A stretch of 64,000 bases of DNA, from the NCBI RefSeq assembly GCF_025950235.1, contig NZ_JAPDDT010000004.1:496001-560000 (forward strand), read 5' to 3'. The notes beneath the pieces were generated by a model that was given only the letters and a program-made list of their open reading frames with translations, was not told the DNA's origin and searched no databases. Both the position numbers and the translations under genes were made by a program. Shown in pieces: positions 25,076 through 35,933 of this stretch. Each line of letters opens with the position of its first letter. Position 1 is the stretch's first letter. Origin of the DNA: Luteolibacter arcticus. GTDB taxonomy: Bacteria; Verrucomicrobiota; Verrucomicrobiia; Verrucomicrobiales; Akkermansiaceae.

Positions 25076-26911
25076 ATGAATCCTCAACTCGCGCTCGTCC
25101 TGGGACTGCTTGGTCTCTGCGTCGTCATGTTCGTGACGAACCGGCCGCGCATGGACGTGGTGGCCCTGCTCGCGATGGTCGTGCTGCCGCTGGCCGGCAT
25201 CGTCACCGTGCCGGAGGCGCTCGCCGGTTTTGCCGATCCGAACGTGATCCTGATCGCGGCGCTCTTCGTGGTCGGAGAAGGCCTGGTGCGCACCGGCGTG
25301 GCGAACCAGATCGGCGACTTCCTACTCAGCCGCTCGGGTGGCAGTGAGACGCGCCTATTAGTGCTGCTGATGCTTTCGGCGGCGGGCTTGGGATCCGTGA
25401 TGAGTTCCACCGGCGTGGTGGCGATCTTTATCCCGGTAGTCCTGTTAGTCGCCGCCCGGCGCAAGCTCTCGCCCGGGCGACTGATGATGCCGCTCGCCTA
25501 TGCCGGCCTGATCAGCGGCATGCTCACCTTGGTGGGCACCGCGCCGAATCTGGTGGTCGATAGCGCCCTGCGTCACGCCGGGCACAAGGGCTTCGGCTTC
25601 TTCAGCTTCACGCCGTTCGGTGTCGTCATCCTCGCCGCAGGAGTCGGTTACCTGCTCTTGGCCCGCCGCTGGCTGAATCGACGCGACAACGACGGTGGCA
25701 CGGAGAAGCGCCGGCGACAGATGATCGACTTTGTCCGCGACTACCGGTTGGAAGCCCGGGAATACCGGCTGCGCATCGGGGCGGACTCACCCTTGGTCGG
25801 GAAGACGCTGGAAAGCATCGGCATTCGCCGCAGCGATGCCGCCAACGTGGTGGCGATCGAACGACCGAAGAGCGGGCACCAGAACGAGCTGTTAGAACCC
25901 CGGGCAGGCCTTGCCCTGCAAGCGGACGACGTGCTGCTGATCGACGTCGCGCAACCTCCCGACGAGGAGCGTTTGCAGTTGCTCGCCGAAATGAGGCTGG
26001 AGCCGCTACCCCTGCGCGGCCGCTATTTCACCGATCGCTCGCGGGACATTGGCATGGCGGAGGTGCTGCTGCCGCCGGATTCCGACTTGGTCGGCCGCAC
26101 CATCGTCGAGGCCACGTTCCGGACTCGCTTCCGCCTGAACGTCATCGGCCTGCGCCGCGGTCGCGAGGCGGTCGGTGGATTGATCTCCGAGGAAAAGCTC
26201 CGCTCGGGCGATACGCTGCTCGTCATCGGCCGCTGGAAGCACATCCGCAACTTGCAGAAGCGCACCCATGACTTCGTGGTGCTGACCTTGCCGGCGGAGA
26301 TCGACGAGGCTGCACCTGCCGCGAGCAAGGCACCGTGGGCACTCGCCTGCCTGGCGGTAATGGTCGTGCTCATGGTCACAGGTTGGGTGCCGAACGTGAT
26401 CGCCGCGCTGCTCGCCTGCCTCCTGTTAGGCGCAACCCGCTGTCTCACCCTGGATGCCGCCTATCGCTCGATCCAATGGCCGAGCCTGATCCTGATCGTG
26501 GGCATGATGCCCTTCTCCGCGGCGCTCCAGAAGACCGGCGGCGTCGATCTCGCGGTCCACGGCCTGCTGCGGGTCTTCGGGGAATCCGAGCCGCGACTCT
26601 TGCTCGCCGCCGTGTTCGCACTCACCTCCCTGATCGGCCTGTTTGTCTCGAATACCGCGACCGCTGTGCTGATGGCTCCCATCGCGCTCAGCGCAGCCCA
26701 AGCGCTGGGCGTCTCCCCCCACCCCTTCGCAATGACCGTGGCGCTCGCAGCCTCCGCCGCCTTCATGACGCCGGTCTCTTCCCCGGTGAACACGCTGGTG
26801 ATGGTGCCCGGCAAGTATCGCTTCGGCGACTTCGTGCGGATCGGCGTGCCCTTCACGATCGTCGTGATGATCATCACCGTGCTGCTGGTCCCCTGGCTGC
26901 TGCCACTTTGA
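25076..26911 (+). CDS. SLC13/DASS-family permease with two RCK_C (TrkA-C) domains
   Basis: A 611-residue membrane protein. ATG 25076 is chosen because MNPQLALVLGLLGLCVVMFV then forms the first span; the frame is open upstream to 25016. Five to six N-terminal spans include DPNVILIAALFVVGEGLVRT and the SNTA-like region LTLVGTAPNLVVDSAL. Two TrkA-C ligand-binding domains follow at about 228-310 (GADSPLVGKTLESIGIRRSD) and 323-405 (PDSDLVGRTIVEATFRTRFR), then a second membrane half with FVSNTATAVLMAPIALSAAQ. It would import an anion such as sulfate or a dicarboxylate with sodium. The substrate is not determined. Confidence 0.9.
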   Translation: MNPQLALVLGLLGLCVVMFVTNRPRMDVVALLAMVVLPLAGIVTVPEALAGFADPNVILIAALFVVGEGLVRTGVANQIGDFLLSRSGGSETRLLVLLMLSAAGLGSVMSSTGVVAIFIPVVLLVAARRKLSPGRLMMPLAYAGLISGMLTLVGTAPNLVVDSALRHAGHKGFGFFSFTPFGVVILAAGVGYLLLARRWLNRRDNDGGTEKRRRQMIDFVRDYRLEAREYRLRIGADSPLVGKTLESIGIRRSDAANVVAIERPKSGHQNELLEPRAGLALQADDVLLIDVAQPPDEERLQLLAEMRLEPLPLRGRYFTDRSRDIGMAEVLLPPDSDLVGRTIVEATFRTRFRLNVIGLRRGREAVGGLISEEKLRSGDTLLVIGRWKHIRNLQKRTHDFVVLTLPAEIDEAAPAASKAPWALACLAVMVVLMVTGWVPNVIAALLACLLLGATRCLTLDAAYRSIQWPSLILIVGMMPFSAALQKTGGVDLAVHGLLRVFGESEPRLLLAAVFALTSLIGLFVSNTATAVLMAPIALSAAQALGVSPHPFAMTVALAASAAFMTPVSSPVNTLVMVPGKYRFGDFVRIGVPFTIVVMIITVLLVPWLLPL

Positions 26912-27085
26912 AACTCAGCGGCACTTCCGTCACCAAACGTCATGAATCCGCCCCGCGAATGGGTCTTGTTATCATGTCGTCTTATAATTCAGACTTCGCG
27001 GGTTGCCCGATCCCCACACGGAAGTGGGCATTCAAAGTCGGCAACTTCTTCTTGTCCCCCCTGATCGAGGCACGCGTCCCTCTCC

Positions 27086-30000
27086 ATGACCTTATCTCAC
27101 CTGTCCCTTGCCCTGACCACCTGCTTTCTTGCCGTGGCCGGGGCACAGCCTATTTTTCAAGATGGTTTCGAGTCCGGTCTCAATTGGACGGTGACGAAGA
27201 CCAATGACGGTCGCGCCCGTGCCACCGGCGATGAAGGACCCGCGGCAGGAGCCGCCCACCTGATTCTGGATGACGACGCGAACGACGCGGTTTTCTCCGT
27301 GGCCGAAGCGAGCTTCGACCTCGATCTCACGGACAAGAAAAACGTAACTCTCAGCTTCGTCGCAAAAAGCTTGGGCAACGAGGCCCACACCCCACCCACT
27401 GGAAACTTCACATCCACTCGCAACTATGACGGGGTGGCGGTCAGTTGCGACGGCGGCGCAATCTGGCGCAGCGTCCAATCCCTTGCCACGCTCGGTCCGA
27501 ACTGGACTTCATTCTCGCTTCCGCTCGACAGCAGCGTGACGGCCCTCGGGGGTAGCTACGGCGCAGGCTTCCGGATTCGGTTTTCGGCTTATGACAATTC
27601 CCCAGCACCCCTCGACGGGATCGCCATTGACAGCGTTTCAGTGACCGCCGATGAGGATCCGCGCATCACCATCGAACTTCCGGGAACGGTTGCCGAGGCT
27701 AGCGGTCCTCACCTCGGCTTCGTGTCGCTCAATATCGTCCAAGCGACCCCAGTAACGGTCACCCTGTCGGGAAGCTCGACGGCCCTCACCATCCCGGCAT
27801 CGGCAACAATCGAAGCTGGCGAACTATGGGCGAGCTTCGAATTCAGCGCACCGGAGGACAGCGTGGTGACGCTCAGCCGCAGCGTCACGGTCAACGCGAG
27901 CGCAGCTGGCATTTCCATCACCCCCGGAATCATCGTGGTGACGGACAATGAAACGGCCAATGCAACGCTGACGGTTCCTGCCCAATTGCAAGAGGGAAAC
28001 ATCTCTACGAACAACGCCACCATCAGCATCACTCCGGCACCCGCCATTCCGGTGATCTTCTCGCTGTTGGCGGACCCGGCCGCCGAGCTCACCATCCCCG
28101 CCACCGTCACCATCCAAGCCGGCCAGACACAAGCGGCGTTCTCCGCAAGGGCGACCAATGACACCAAGATCGATGGCAATATCGCCGTGAACGTTAGCGC
28201 CGCTGCCCCGGGGCTTCCACCAGCGACCGCCGTCACTACGACACTCGATAATGAAACCAAGACCCTGACGCTCACCGTGCCGACCTTCGTGATGGAAGGC
28301 ACTTCCGGCAGCGGCACCATCGCAATTACCGGCACCCTTGCGGACGCGCTGTTGGTGAACCTGGAGATCGTCAGTGGCGGCAATGTGAGCGTACCGGCTT
28401 CCGTCTTAATTCCTGCCGGGGCGACCCAAGTCACCTTCCCGATCACAGCGGTCAACAATAGCCTCGCGGATGGAACCCGCACGATGGCGCTCACGACCAC
28501 CGCGGCGGGCTTTACCGCCGCCACCAGGAATGTCGTGGTGCGTGACAATGATCCCGCAAGTTACAGCCTGAGCGCCCTGACCGATCTCGTTCCCGTCGGC
28601 ACCCCGCAGAGCGTCACGGTGACTGCGCTGGACTCCGCGGGAAATGTCATCAGCGGCTACGCCGGCACGGTGAATCTCGACCTGCTCGTACCTGGCGGAG
28701 GCGTTCTTCCGGCCTCTCCGGCCAGCCTCACCTTGGGGGGCTCCGGCTGGACGGGAACGGTCACTCTTCCGGCGATAACCGCATCCGGACTGCAACTGCG
28801 GGCGAGCGATACGGGCGGCCGCAGCGGCCTCTCCACCGCCTTCGATCCGATCCGCTCGCTGGAGCTGGTCACGGCGGACCTGCTCTGGAGTCCGTTGCGT
28901 GAAGTCATTTACGCCAGCGTGCCATCGAGCGCCACCAGCCCCTACGCGGGCCACGTTGTCGAGATCGACCCGGTTTCCATGGAGATCCGGCGTGGGGTCC
29001 TGACCATTCAGAATCCCGGCCAGCTTGCCCTGACCAGCGGCGGCGAATTCCTCTATGTCGTGCAGAATGGCAATGGCAGGGTCGCGAAGATCGACCCGGT
29101 CACCATGACTGTGGTCTCGTCCTTCGCCATCGGATTGGACTCATTTTACGGAACCCTTTTTGCGGGCGACATCTGCACGGTGGCCGGCCAGCCAAACCTT
29201 CTCCTGGTAACGCTGAAACGCGACGGCTACTCCTCCGGATACAATGGAGTGACCGTCTTTGACGACGGGATTGCGAGACCTGTCAGTACCGGCGAAAACG
29301 TCGATGCTCTTCGCATCGAGCCTTCCTCGATTCCCACTCGGTTCTGGTGCAACTCTGGCAATTGGTTCCGGACCCTGACACTGGATGCCAATGGCCTCTC
29401 GGTGGCTTCCTCCACCAATAGCCTGCCTGGCGGAGACATCACATCCGCCGGGGACCGCATCTACTCCTCCACCGGCGATGTCATCAATGGCCTCACCATG
29501 ACCAAGGCCGGCACCATTGCTTCCTCCGGACCGCTGCGCCCCGACCCGATCCTGAACCGTGTCTACTTCCTCGAGAAGACATCCTCTTCCACGGCCAATT
29601 ACAACCGCATCGGTAGCTACGATGCCTCCAATTACTCCCTGATCCGGCAGTCGGTGATGCCGGGCGTTGGCAACACGGCAGCCTCGCTGATCCGCTGGGG
29701 AAGCAATGGCCTCGCTTTCCGAAGTACAACTCACGTTTACCTTGTTAGCAGCGGAACCTTGGTCCCCTCCAGCCAACCGGCGAATCTGGCGGTCACCGTC
29801 AGCGCGTCCCCGGCACCGGCGACGGCAGGGCAGCCGCTTACTTATACGGTGGAGGTGAAAAACCTCGGACCGAACCTCGCACGCGGCGTGGTGCTTTCGG
29901 CGACCTTGTCCAGCGGACAGACGCTGCTGACCGCGACCTCTTCCGCGGGCAACCGCGCTGTCAGCGGTTCACTCGTGACCTTGCTGCCTCCGGACATGGC

Positions 30001-31492
30001 CAACAATGCCACGGCAACGCTGACGCTCACCGTCCATCCTGAATCGGCTGGCGGGGTCAGTTGCACTGCCAAGGCCGTCTCCAACGTCGTGGATCCTGAC
30101 TTTTCCAACAACTCCACGGCGCGCTTGGTAAGCGTCGGCTATCTCACGGCGACCGACTCGGTGAACTCCATCCGACTGGTGGCAAAGTCACTGGTTCCTG
30201 ATCCGACACGCAATCTGCTTTGGGCGGCACTTTCCCCACAGATGGAGGCACCTTTCCGCAATTCGGTGGTATCGATCAATCCTCTCAATGGTTTGGTCTC
30301 CGATCCCATCCCGCTTGACGCGCCGCCATTCGAGGGGTCGATCGCCCTGTCCGGCAATGGCCGCTACCTCTACGTGGGACTTGAAGGAACCTCCAGCTTC
30401 GCCCGCATCGACCTGTCGCAGGCGACACCGGTTGCAATCCGGATTCCGTTTTCCGTACGCTCGTCTTCGGGCCAACTCGTCCGGGACTTCGAGGTGCTGG
30501 ATGGCGATGGCACCAGCGTGCTGCTGGTAACTTCGAATCAGGCCCTCCAAGTCATCGACGACCAAACCCCGCGCCCGGTCGACACTTCAATCTACGAAGT
30601 CGGCGACATTGAACGCACGGCCACCCCGGGGATTTTCTTTGGTCACGATGGTTACACCGGCACCTATAGCGGTTCGCGCGTCGCTGTCACTGCCACGGGA
30701 GTCGAAGTAATCCATTCGATGAACGATTTCCTCAGCGGAGGCAGCTATGCAGTTCAAATCTCCTCAGCTGGCGACCGGATGCTCTCCGACGGCGGGCATC
30801 TCTTTGACGCCGGCACCATGAGCATGATCGCCACCTTGCCCGTCTATGGGGCTGAATGCCTCGATGGCGAACATAACCGCGCCTACATCGTCAACGGAAA
30901 CGCCCTCCACAGCTTCGACTCCGACACCGGGGAAGCGAAAGGAAGCTTCTCTCTCCCCGTCACGACGAGTGGCGACTGGGCACTGACATGCTTGCGCTGG
31001 GGCATCGATGGCATCGCCATCCTTGGCGAGGATGGGAAGGTCTTCGTCGGCCGCTGGTCGGGCATCATTCCGGAGGATACCGATGGAAATGCGGACGGTA
31101 TCTCCGACGCCTGGGCCGCCGCACAGTTTGGCACCACGCTGGTGGACCCCGAAGGCGATGGCGATGGCGACGGTCTGGCCGATGCCTTCGAGTATCTCTT
31201 TGCGACTTCTCCCGTCACCGCCGGGGCGAATCCCCTGAAGCCAAGCGTCGAAGCCGTCCAGGACGCCCGGAGTATCCTCCTGCGCTTCCCGCGCCGTGCG
31301 GGTGTGAGCCCCGACTCCTACCGCTACCAACTGAGTGAGGATGCTTCCGGGTGGTTTGACGTTCCCAGCGCCACCGAGACCGTACTCTCCACCGCAACGG
31401 TGGACGGCGTGACCGTGGAGCAAGTGCAAGTGCGAATCCCAACGGCCTGGCCGGATCGCGGCTTCGCCCGCATCAAGTGGCTTCATCCTTGA
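27086..31492 (+). CDS. Giant secreted Calx-beta / DUF11 / beta-propeller protein, tandem paralogue 1
   Basis: A 1468-residue protein with an N-terminal signal peptide (LSLALTTCFLAVAGAQP). In order: a MAM-like beta-sandwich (about 22-190, IFQDGFESGLNWTV), three Calx-beta-like repeats (about 194-485, pattern IPATVTIQAGQTQAAF), an Ig-like domain (492-590), a propeller segment of YVTN type (about 590-895), a DUF11 domain (897-1012, TYTVEVKNLGPNLARGVVLS), a second propeller segment (1020-1325), a TSP3-like calcium loop region (1329-1365, DPEGDGDGDGLADAFEYLF) and a C-terminal domain. No catalytic motif is present. It is probably a cell-surface or extracellular binding protein. The next gene is a full-length paralogue 15 bases downstream. 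Confidence 0.85.
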   Translation: MTLSHLSLALTTCFLAVAGAQPIFQDGFESGLNWTVTKTNDGRARATGDEGPAAGAAHLILDDDANDAVFSVAEASFDLDLTDKKNVTLSFVAKSLGNEAHTPPTGNFTSTRNYDGVAVSCDGGAIWRSVQSLATLGPNWTSFSLPLDSSVTALGGSYGAGFRIRFSAYDNSPAPLDGIAIDSVSVTADEDPRITIELPGTVAEASGPHLGFVSLNIVQATPVTVTLSGSSTALTIPASATIEAGELWASFEFSAPEDSVVTLSRSVTVNASAAGISITPGIIVVTDNETANATLTVPAQLQEGNISTNNATISITPAPAIPVIFSLLADPAAELTIPATVTIQAGQTQAAFSARATNDTKIDGNIAVNVSAAAPGLPPATAVTTTLDNETKTLTLTVPTFVMEGTSGSGTIAITGTLADALLVNLEIVSGGNVSVPASVLIPAGATQVTFPITAVNNSLADGTRTMALTTTAAGFTAATRNVVVRDNDPASYSLSALTDLVPVGTPQSVTVTALDSAGNVISGYAGTVNLDLLVPGGGVLPASPASLTLGGSGWTGTVTLPAITASGLQLRASDTGGRSGLSTAFDPIRSLELVTADLLWSPLREVIYASVPSSATSPYAGHVVEIDPVSMEIRRGVLTIQNPGQLALTSGGEFLYVVQNGNGRVAKIDPVTMTVVSSFAIGLDSFYGTLFAGDICTVAGQPNLLLVTLKRDGYSSGYNGVTVFDDGIARPVSTGENVDALRIEPSSIPTRFWCNSGNWFRTLTLDANGLSVASSTNSLPGGDITSAGDRIYSSTGDVINGLTMTKAGTIASSGPLRPDPILNRVYFLEKTSSSTANYNRIGSYDASNYSLIRQSVMPGVGNTAASLIRWGSNGLAFRSTTHVYLVSSGTLVPSSQPANLAVTVSASPAPATAGQPLTYTVEVKNLGPNLARGVVLSATLSSGQTLLTATSSAGNRAVSGSLVTLLPPDMANNATATLTLTVHPESAGGVSCTAKAVSNVVDPDFSNNSTARLVSVGYLTATDSVNSIRLVAKSLVPDPTRNLLWAALSPQMEAPFRNSVVSINPLNGLVSDPIPLDAPPFEGSIALSGNGRYLYVGLEGTSSFARIDLSQATPVAIRIPFSVRSSSGQLVRDFEVLDGDGTSVLLVTSNQALQVIDDQTPRPVDTSIYEVGDIERTATPGIFFGHDGYTGTYSGSRVAVTATGVEVIHSMNDFLSGGSYAVQISSAGDRMLSDGGHLFDAGTMSMIATLPVYGAECLDGEHNRAYIVNGNALHSFDSDTGEAKGSFSLPVTTSGDWALTCLRWGIDGIAILGEDGKVFVGRWSGIIPEDTDGNADGISDAWAAAQFGTTLVDPEGDGDGDGLADAFEYLFATSPVTAGANPLKPSVEAVQDARSILLRFPRRAGVSPDSYRYQLSEDASGWFDVPSATETVLSTATVDGVTVEQVQVRIPTAWPDRGFARIKWLHP

Positions 31493-31507
31493 CCCCCCAA
31501 GCAGACG

Positions 31508-34500
31508 ATGCACGCCTACCTATCCCGAGCCACTTGGCTCGCCCTGCTTGCCAACGGATCGATCGCGAATGGAGCCACCCTTTTCGAAGATGGCTTCGAA
31601 CAAGGCCTCACCTGGACCGTCGAAACCAACCAGCAAGGCCGTGCCCGGACAACCACGGAACACGACCCGGCCACCGGCACCTCTCATCTGGTGTTGGACG
31701 ATGCTCTGAATGACTCCACCACTTCGGTGGCGGAAGCATCCTTTCCCCTCGATCTGAGCTTCAAGAAGAACCTCGTCCTTCAATTCAAGGCCAAGAGCCT
31801 GGGAAACGAGCCGCACTCACCCCCGGCAGAGAATTTCACGACCTTCAGAAACTACGATGGCGCAGCCATCAGCACCGATGCTGGCGCGACATGGCGCAGC
31901 CTCCAATCGCTGGCTGCCGCCGGAACGACGTGGACCACCTACACGGTCCCCTTGGATGCAGCAGTCAGCCAGCTCGGAGGAAACTTTGGACCGAACTGCC
32001 GGATCCGTTTCTCGGGCTATGACAACGCCCCCGCTCCGCTCGACGGCATCGCCATCGACGATGTGACCGTGACTGCCGATGTGGATCAGAGATCCATCGT
32101 GGAACTCCCGGGTCCTGTCAACGAGGGCGGCGGAACTTACACCGGCTATGTGGTGCTCCTCTTTGCGGCGGATGCGCCGCTGACGCTGGCACTATCGGCG
32201 ACGCCCGGGTCTCCACTAATCGTCCCTCCCTCCGTCACGATTCCCGCGGGTGCCACCTTCACGAGCTTCCAATACTCGATCGAGGACGACAGCTCGGTCA
32301 CGCTCACCCGCACCGCGAGCGTGACCGCTTCTTCACCGGGCATCACGGCGACGGCCGGAAACGTGACGGTCATCGATGACGAGGTGCCCGTGGTCTCCCT
32401 CACCCTGCCGGCGTCACTCAAGGAAGGCGAGCTCCCCTCCGACAATGCCACGCTTTCCTTCAGCCCCGCACCGTCCATCGCGCTGACCCTGGGCCTTTCC
32501 TCAACTCCGTCTGGTGAGTTGACCTTGCCGGCCACCCTGACGGTGCCGGCAGGCCAAAGCCAACTGACCTTCACCGCGCGAGCAAACAACGATACCGCCA
32601 TCGACGGGGACATTCCCGTGGTCGCCACCGCCACCGCCCCAGGGATGACGCCGGCGAGCACCACCACGGTGGCGACCGACAATGAGACCCGCGCTCTCAC
32701 ATTGACGATTCCCACGACGATCCTGGAAGGCGCCAGCCCCACGGGAACGGTCGCCGTGACCGGAACCATTCCCGATCCGCTCGTCGTTACCCTCGCGATT
32801 GAAAATGGCGAGGGGCTGACGGTTCCATCCACCGTCACCATTCCCGCGCGGTCCACCAGCGCGACCTTCACGATCACGACTACTGACAACTCGGTCCAGG
32901 ACGGGTCGCGAACGTCGCCGCTGCAAGCCACCGCGGTAGGATTCACCTCGGCGACGAAGAATGTGGTGGTGAAGGACAACGAGATCGCTTCCTACGCCTT
33001 CACCTCGGCGTTCACCGATCTCATGAATCTGGGCATCCCGGTCACGGTGGCCGTCCGCCCGCTTGATGTCGAAGGGACGATCATCCCCGGGCTGAGTGGT
33101 TCCGTAGATCTTGAGTTGGTTTTGCCCGATGGCAGCGCGCAGGCGGCCTCACCGGCGTCGGTCAATCTCACCAATTCGATCTGGACCGGCTCCATAACGA
33201 TGCCCGCCATCGATGCCACCGGACTGCGGTTGCGGGCGCGGGATGCAGCCGGGAATTCCGGAATCTCTCCCTCCTTCGACGCCATCCGGACGCTGGCCAT
33301 CAAGGCCTCGGATCTTGTGTGGGATCCGGCTCGCAACGTGATCTATGCTGGCGTGCTCGCCAGCGACACGGGCATTCACAAGAACAAGGTGATCGCGATC
33401 GATCCGGTGACCCTGCAGATCACGGGCAGCGTGACCACCAATCAGGATCCGCGGAGGATGGCCCTGACTCCGGACGGGCAGTTCCTATATGTCGCGCTCT
33501 ACGCCAATGGAACCATCGGAAAGATCGATCCGGCGACCATGACCATGGTGAGCACTTTCCCGGTGGGATCGGATCCCTCCTGGGGCATGATGTACGCCGA
33601 CGACATCTGTACCGTCGCGGGGCAACCTGACACCGTGATTCTCTCGCGGGGAGCCAAAAGCACCACGGGCTTTTATGGCACTGCGGTCTACACCAACGGG
33701 GTGCAGCGTCCCCAATTACCTGCTGGAACCAACAGCGAAATCGAACCTTCGGCGGATCCCACCATCTTCTTCGGATACAACAACCGGGACACGGGTCACG
33801 GGCTGAGCAAGTTGCAGCTTCATGCCAACGGCCTGACCCGGGTCACAACTACCAGTACCGCGATTGATGGCTTCCTCCCCGACTTCCAATCGCAGGGAGA
33901 CCTCATCTTCGGAGGCAACGGAAAAGTCGCGGACGGCTCCACGATGCAGGCACGCAGCACCTTTCCCACCGCCGGAATCGCACGGGCCGAAATGGCGGCA
34001 AGCCGCGTCTACTTCCTGGAGAAGTTATCGTTCCTATCAGACTATTCAGCGATCACAGTGTGCGATCCGGCGATCAACGCCGTGGTGCGACGGGTGAGTA
34101 TCCCGCCCGTCACGGACTACGGCGTCGCTTCCTTGATTCGCTGGGGCAAGAAGGGCCTCGCCTTCCGGAGCGACAGTAAGGTCCGCTTGGTGAGCACCTC
34201 CGTGGTCTCAAGCGAAGCTCCGGCGAATCTGGAGGTTGAGTTGACACCTCCCCCGGGCCCGGTGGGAACCGGCGCACCGATGACCTACAGCGTGGTGGTG
34301 ACCAATCACGGGCCGAATCCCGCAATCGGTGCGGAAGTGACCGCGACACTCTCGAGTGACCAGGCGCTGAATGGCACAACGGCATCGAGCGGAACACCGG
34401 TCGCCGCCGGCCTGGTGGTCAAACTGCCGCTGGGAGACTTGGCATCAGGTGCATCGGTCACCTTGGGCCTGACGACGACACCGCTCTCCGCCGGGAACCC

Positions 34501-35905
34501 GAGCTGTCAGGTGATTGCGACCTCAAGCGCTGCCGATCCAGACGGTACCAACAACGTGGACATCGGGTTCGCCCGCGTGTCCTACCAATCCGCACCCGAG
34601 ACGATCAATACCCTCCGCCTGGTGTCGAAGTCCCTGACCTACGACGAGAGCCGCAAGCTCTTCTGGGCGACCGTGCCTTCGAGCGAAGCGCCGCCGCTCG
34701 GAAATTCCGTCGTGTCCATCGATCCCAGGACGGGAGCCATCTCCTCACCGATCCCCCTTGGCGCGACGCCGATGGAGAATGCCATCGCCCTGTCCGACAA
34801 CGGACGTTACCTTTACGTCGGCTTCTCCGACACCCCGCAACTGTGTCGACTCGATCTTGAAGCCAACCCACCCTCCATCGCCCGGGTGCCGATGGTCACT
34901 GGCCCATCGGGACGGGGTGGCTACGTCACCGATATTGAAGTTCTGGAGGGAGACGGGAGAAAAGCCGTAGTGGGCACCACCGGTAGTTCCTCAAGCATGG
35001 TGCTCGTCGATGACCTCACGACGACACCCACGAATATCTACGGGACCGTCATCGAGCCCACCGGAACGCCGGGAATCATCGTCACTTCAGATGCGAGCAA
35101 CAGCGTCTACTCGATCCACCGCTTCCGCGTCGCCCCGGAGGGACTTCAGCTACTGGAAACCCGGAGTGCTTCAAGTATCAGGAAGATGCATGCCGACGGC
35201 GATACCCTGCTCACCTCCGGCGGAACCCTCTTCGACAGTTCCCATCTCACCCCGAACCTGAAGTTGGCAAGCTCCGGCAGCCCCTGCCTCGACGGTGCCA
35301 GGGGTCGAGCCTATCTGGTGAACGGGAAGAGTCTCCGCAGCTTCTCAACGAGCACCGGACTTGCTTCCGCATCGCTGACGCTTCCCACATCCGGCACCGA
35401 CGACTGGTCCTTGAGTTGCACCCGCTGGGGGGCCGATGGCATGGCCATACTCGGTGGGGACGGCAAGATCTACATCCTCCGTTGGTCCGAAATCGGAAGC
35501 ATTGACGAAGACCATGACGGCGTGGCGGACACCTGGGAGAACATGCACTTCGAAACCTTGGATTCAGAGCCGGACGCCGATGCCGATGCCGATGGATTGC
35601 AGAACCTGATCGAGTACTTGTTTGGCAGTTCACCTGAGGAAGCCTCGGAGAACCCATTGAAATTCTCATTGAAGGAGGAGCCGGACGCGCCGGCCATGAT
35701 CCTTGAGTTCCCGCGCAGGAATAATCTTCCGCGTTCCTATCAGATCCAGACATCGGAGAATCTCGACAGCTGGAGCAACGCCATCGGAGTCGTGGAAACC
35801 GTCGTTGCGACCCAGGCCAGCGGTGACGCGACCATTGATACCGTCCGCGCGGAAATCCCCCTGCCCGAGGGCCACCGTTTCGCGCGGATCCAGTGGCAAC
35901 CTTAG
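31508..35905 (+). CDS. Giant secreted Calx-beta / DUF11 / beta-propeller protein, tandem paralogue 2
   Basis: A 1465-residue protein with the same domain order as its upstream neighbour: signal peptide, MAM-like sandwich (LFEDGFEQGLTWTVETNQQG), three Calx-beta-like repeats (LPATLTVPAGQSQLTFTARA), Ig-like domain, propeller segment, DUF11 (TYSVVVTNHGPNPAIGAEVT), second propeller segment and a calcium-binding Asp-rich stretch (DADADGLQNLIEYLFGSSPE). The near-equal length and co-linear domains show an old tandem duplication, with most divergence in loops. It is probably cotranscribed with paralogue 1. The ligand is unknown. Confidence 0.85.
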   Translation: MHAYLSRATWLALLANGSIANGATLFEDGFEQGLTWTVETNQQGRARTTTEHDPATGTSHLVLDDALNDSTTSVAEASFPLDLSFKKNLVLQFKAKSLGNEPHSPPAENFTTFRNYDGAAISTDAGATWRSLQSLAAAGTTWTTYTVPLDAAVSQLGGNFGPNCRIRFSGYDNAPAPLDGIAIDDVTVTADVDQRSIVELPGPVNEGGGTYTGYVVLLFAADAPLTLALSATPGSPLIVPPSVTIPAGATFTSFQYSIEDDSSVTLTRTASVTASSPGITATAGNVTVIDDEVPVVSLTLPASLKEGELPSDNATLSFSPAPSIALTLGLSSTPSGELTLPATLTVPAGQSQLTFTARANNDTAIDGDIPVVATATAPGMTPASTTTVATDNETRALTLTIPTTILEGASPTGTVAVTGTIPDPLVVTLAIENGEGLTVPSTVTIPARSTSATFTITTTDNSVQDGSRTSPLQATAVGFTSATKNVVVKDNEIASYAFTSAFTDLMNLGIPVTVAVRPLDVEGTIIPGLSGSVDLELVLPDGSAQAASPASVNLTNSIWTGSITMPAIDATGLRLRARDAAGNSGISPSFDAIRTLAIKASDLVWDPARNVIYAGVLASDTGIHKNKVIAIDPVTLQITGSVTTNQDPRRMALTPDGQFLYVALYANGTIGKIDPATMTMVSTFPVGSDPSWGMMYADDICTVAGQPDTVILSRGAKSTTGFYGTAVYTNGVQRPQLPAGTNSEIEPSADPTIFFGYNNRDTGHGLSKLQLHANGLTRVTTTSTAIDGFLPDFQSQGDLIFGGNGKVADGSTMQARSTFPTAGIARAEMAASRVYFLEKLSFLSDYSAITVCDPAINAVVRRVSIPPVTDYGVASLIRWGKKGLAFRSDSKVRLVSTSVVSSEAPANLEVELTPPPGPVGTGAPMTYSVVVTNHGPNPAIGAEVTATLSSDQALNGTTASSGTPVAAGLVVKLPLGDLASGASVTLGLTTTPLSAGNPSCQVIATSSAADPDGTNNVDIGFARVSYQSAPETINTLRLVSKSLTYDESRKLFWATVPSSEAPPLGNSVVSIDPRTGAISSPIPLGATPMENAIALSDNGRYLYVGFSDTPQLCRLDLEANPPSIARVPMVTGPSGRGGYVTDIEVLEGDGRKAVVGTTGSSSSMVLVDDLTTTPTNIYGTVIEPTGTPGIIVTSDASNSVYSIHRFRVAPEGLQLLETRSASSIRKMHADGDTLLTSGGTLFDSSHLTPNLKLASSGSPCLDGARGRAYLVNGKSLRSFSTSTGLASASLTLPTSGTDDWSLSCTRWGADGMAILGGDGKIYILRWSEIGSIDEDHDGVADTWENMHFETLDSEPDADADADGLQNLIEYLFGSSPEEASENPLKFSLKEEPDAPAMILEFPRRNNLPRSYQIQTSENLDSWSNAIGVVETVVATQASGDATIDTVRAEIPLPEGHRFARIQWQP

Positions 35906-35933
35906 GCCTTCCGCCGTGGTCGGCCGCTCCTCC

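Noticed and set aside
26960..26990. TATAAT at 26983-26988 before giant paralogue 1 as a promoter
   Set aside because: No -35 hexamer at the right spacing; TTGTTA is only 11 bases away. The 9-bp inverted repeat around it (26922-26930 and 27018-27026) is too widely spaced to interpret.
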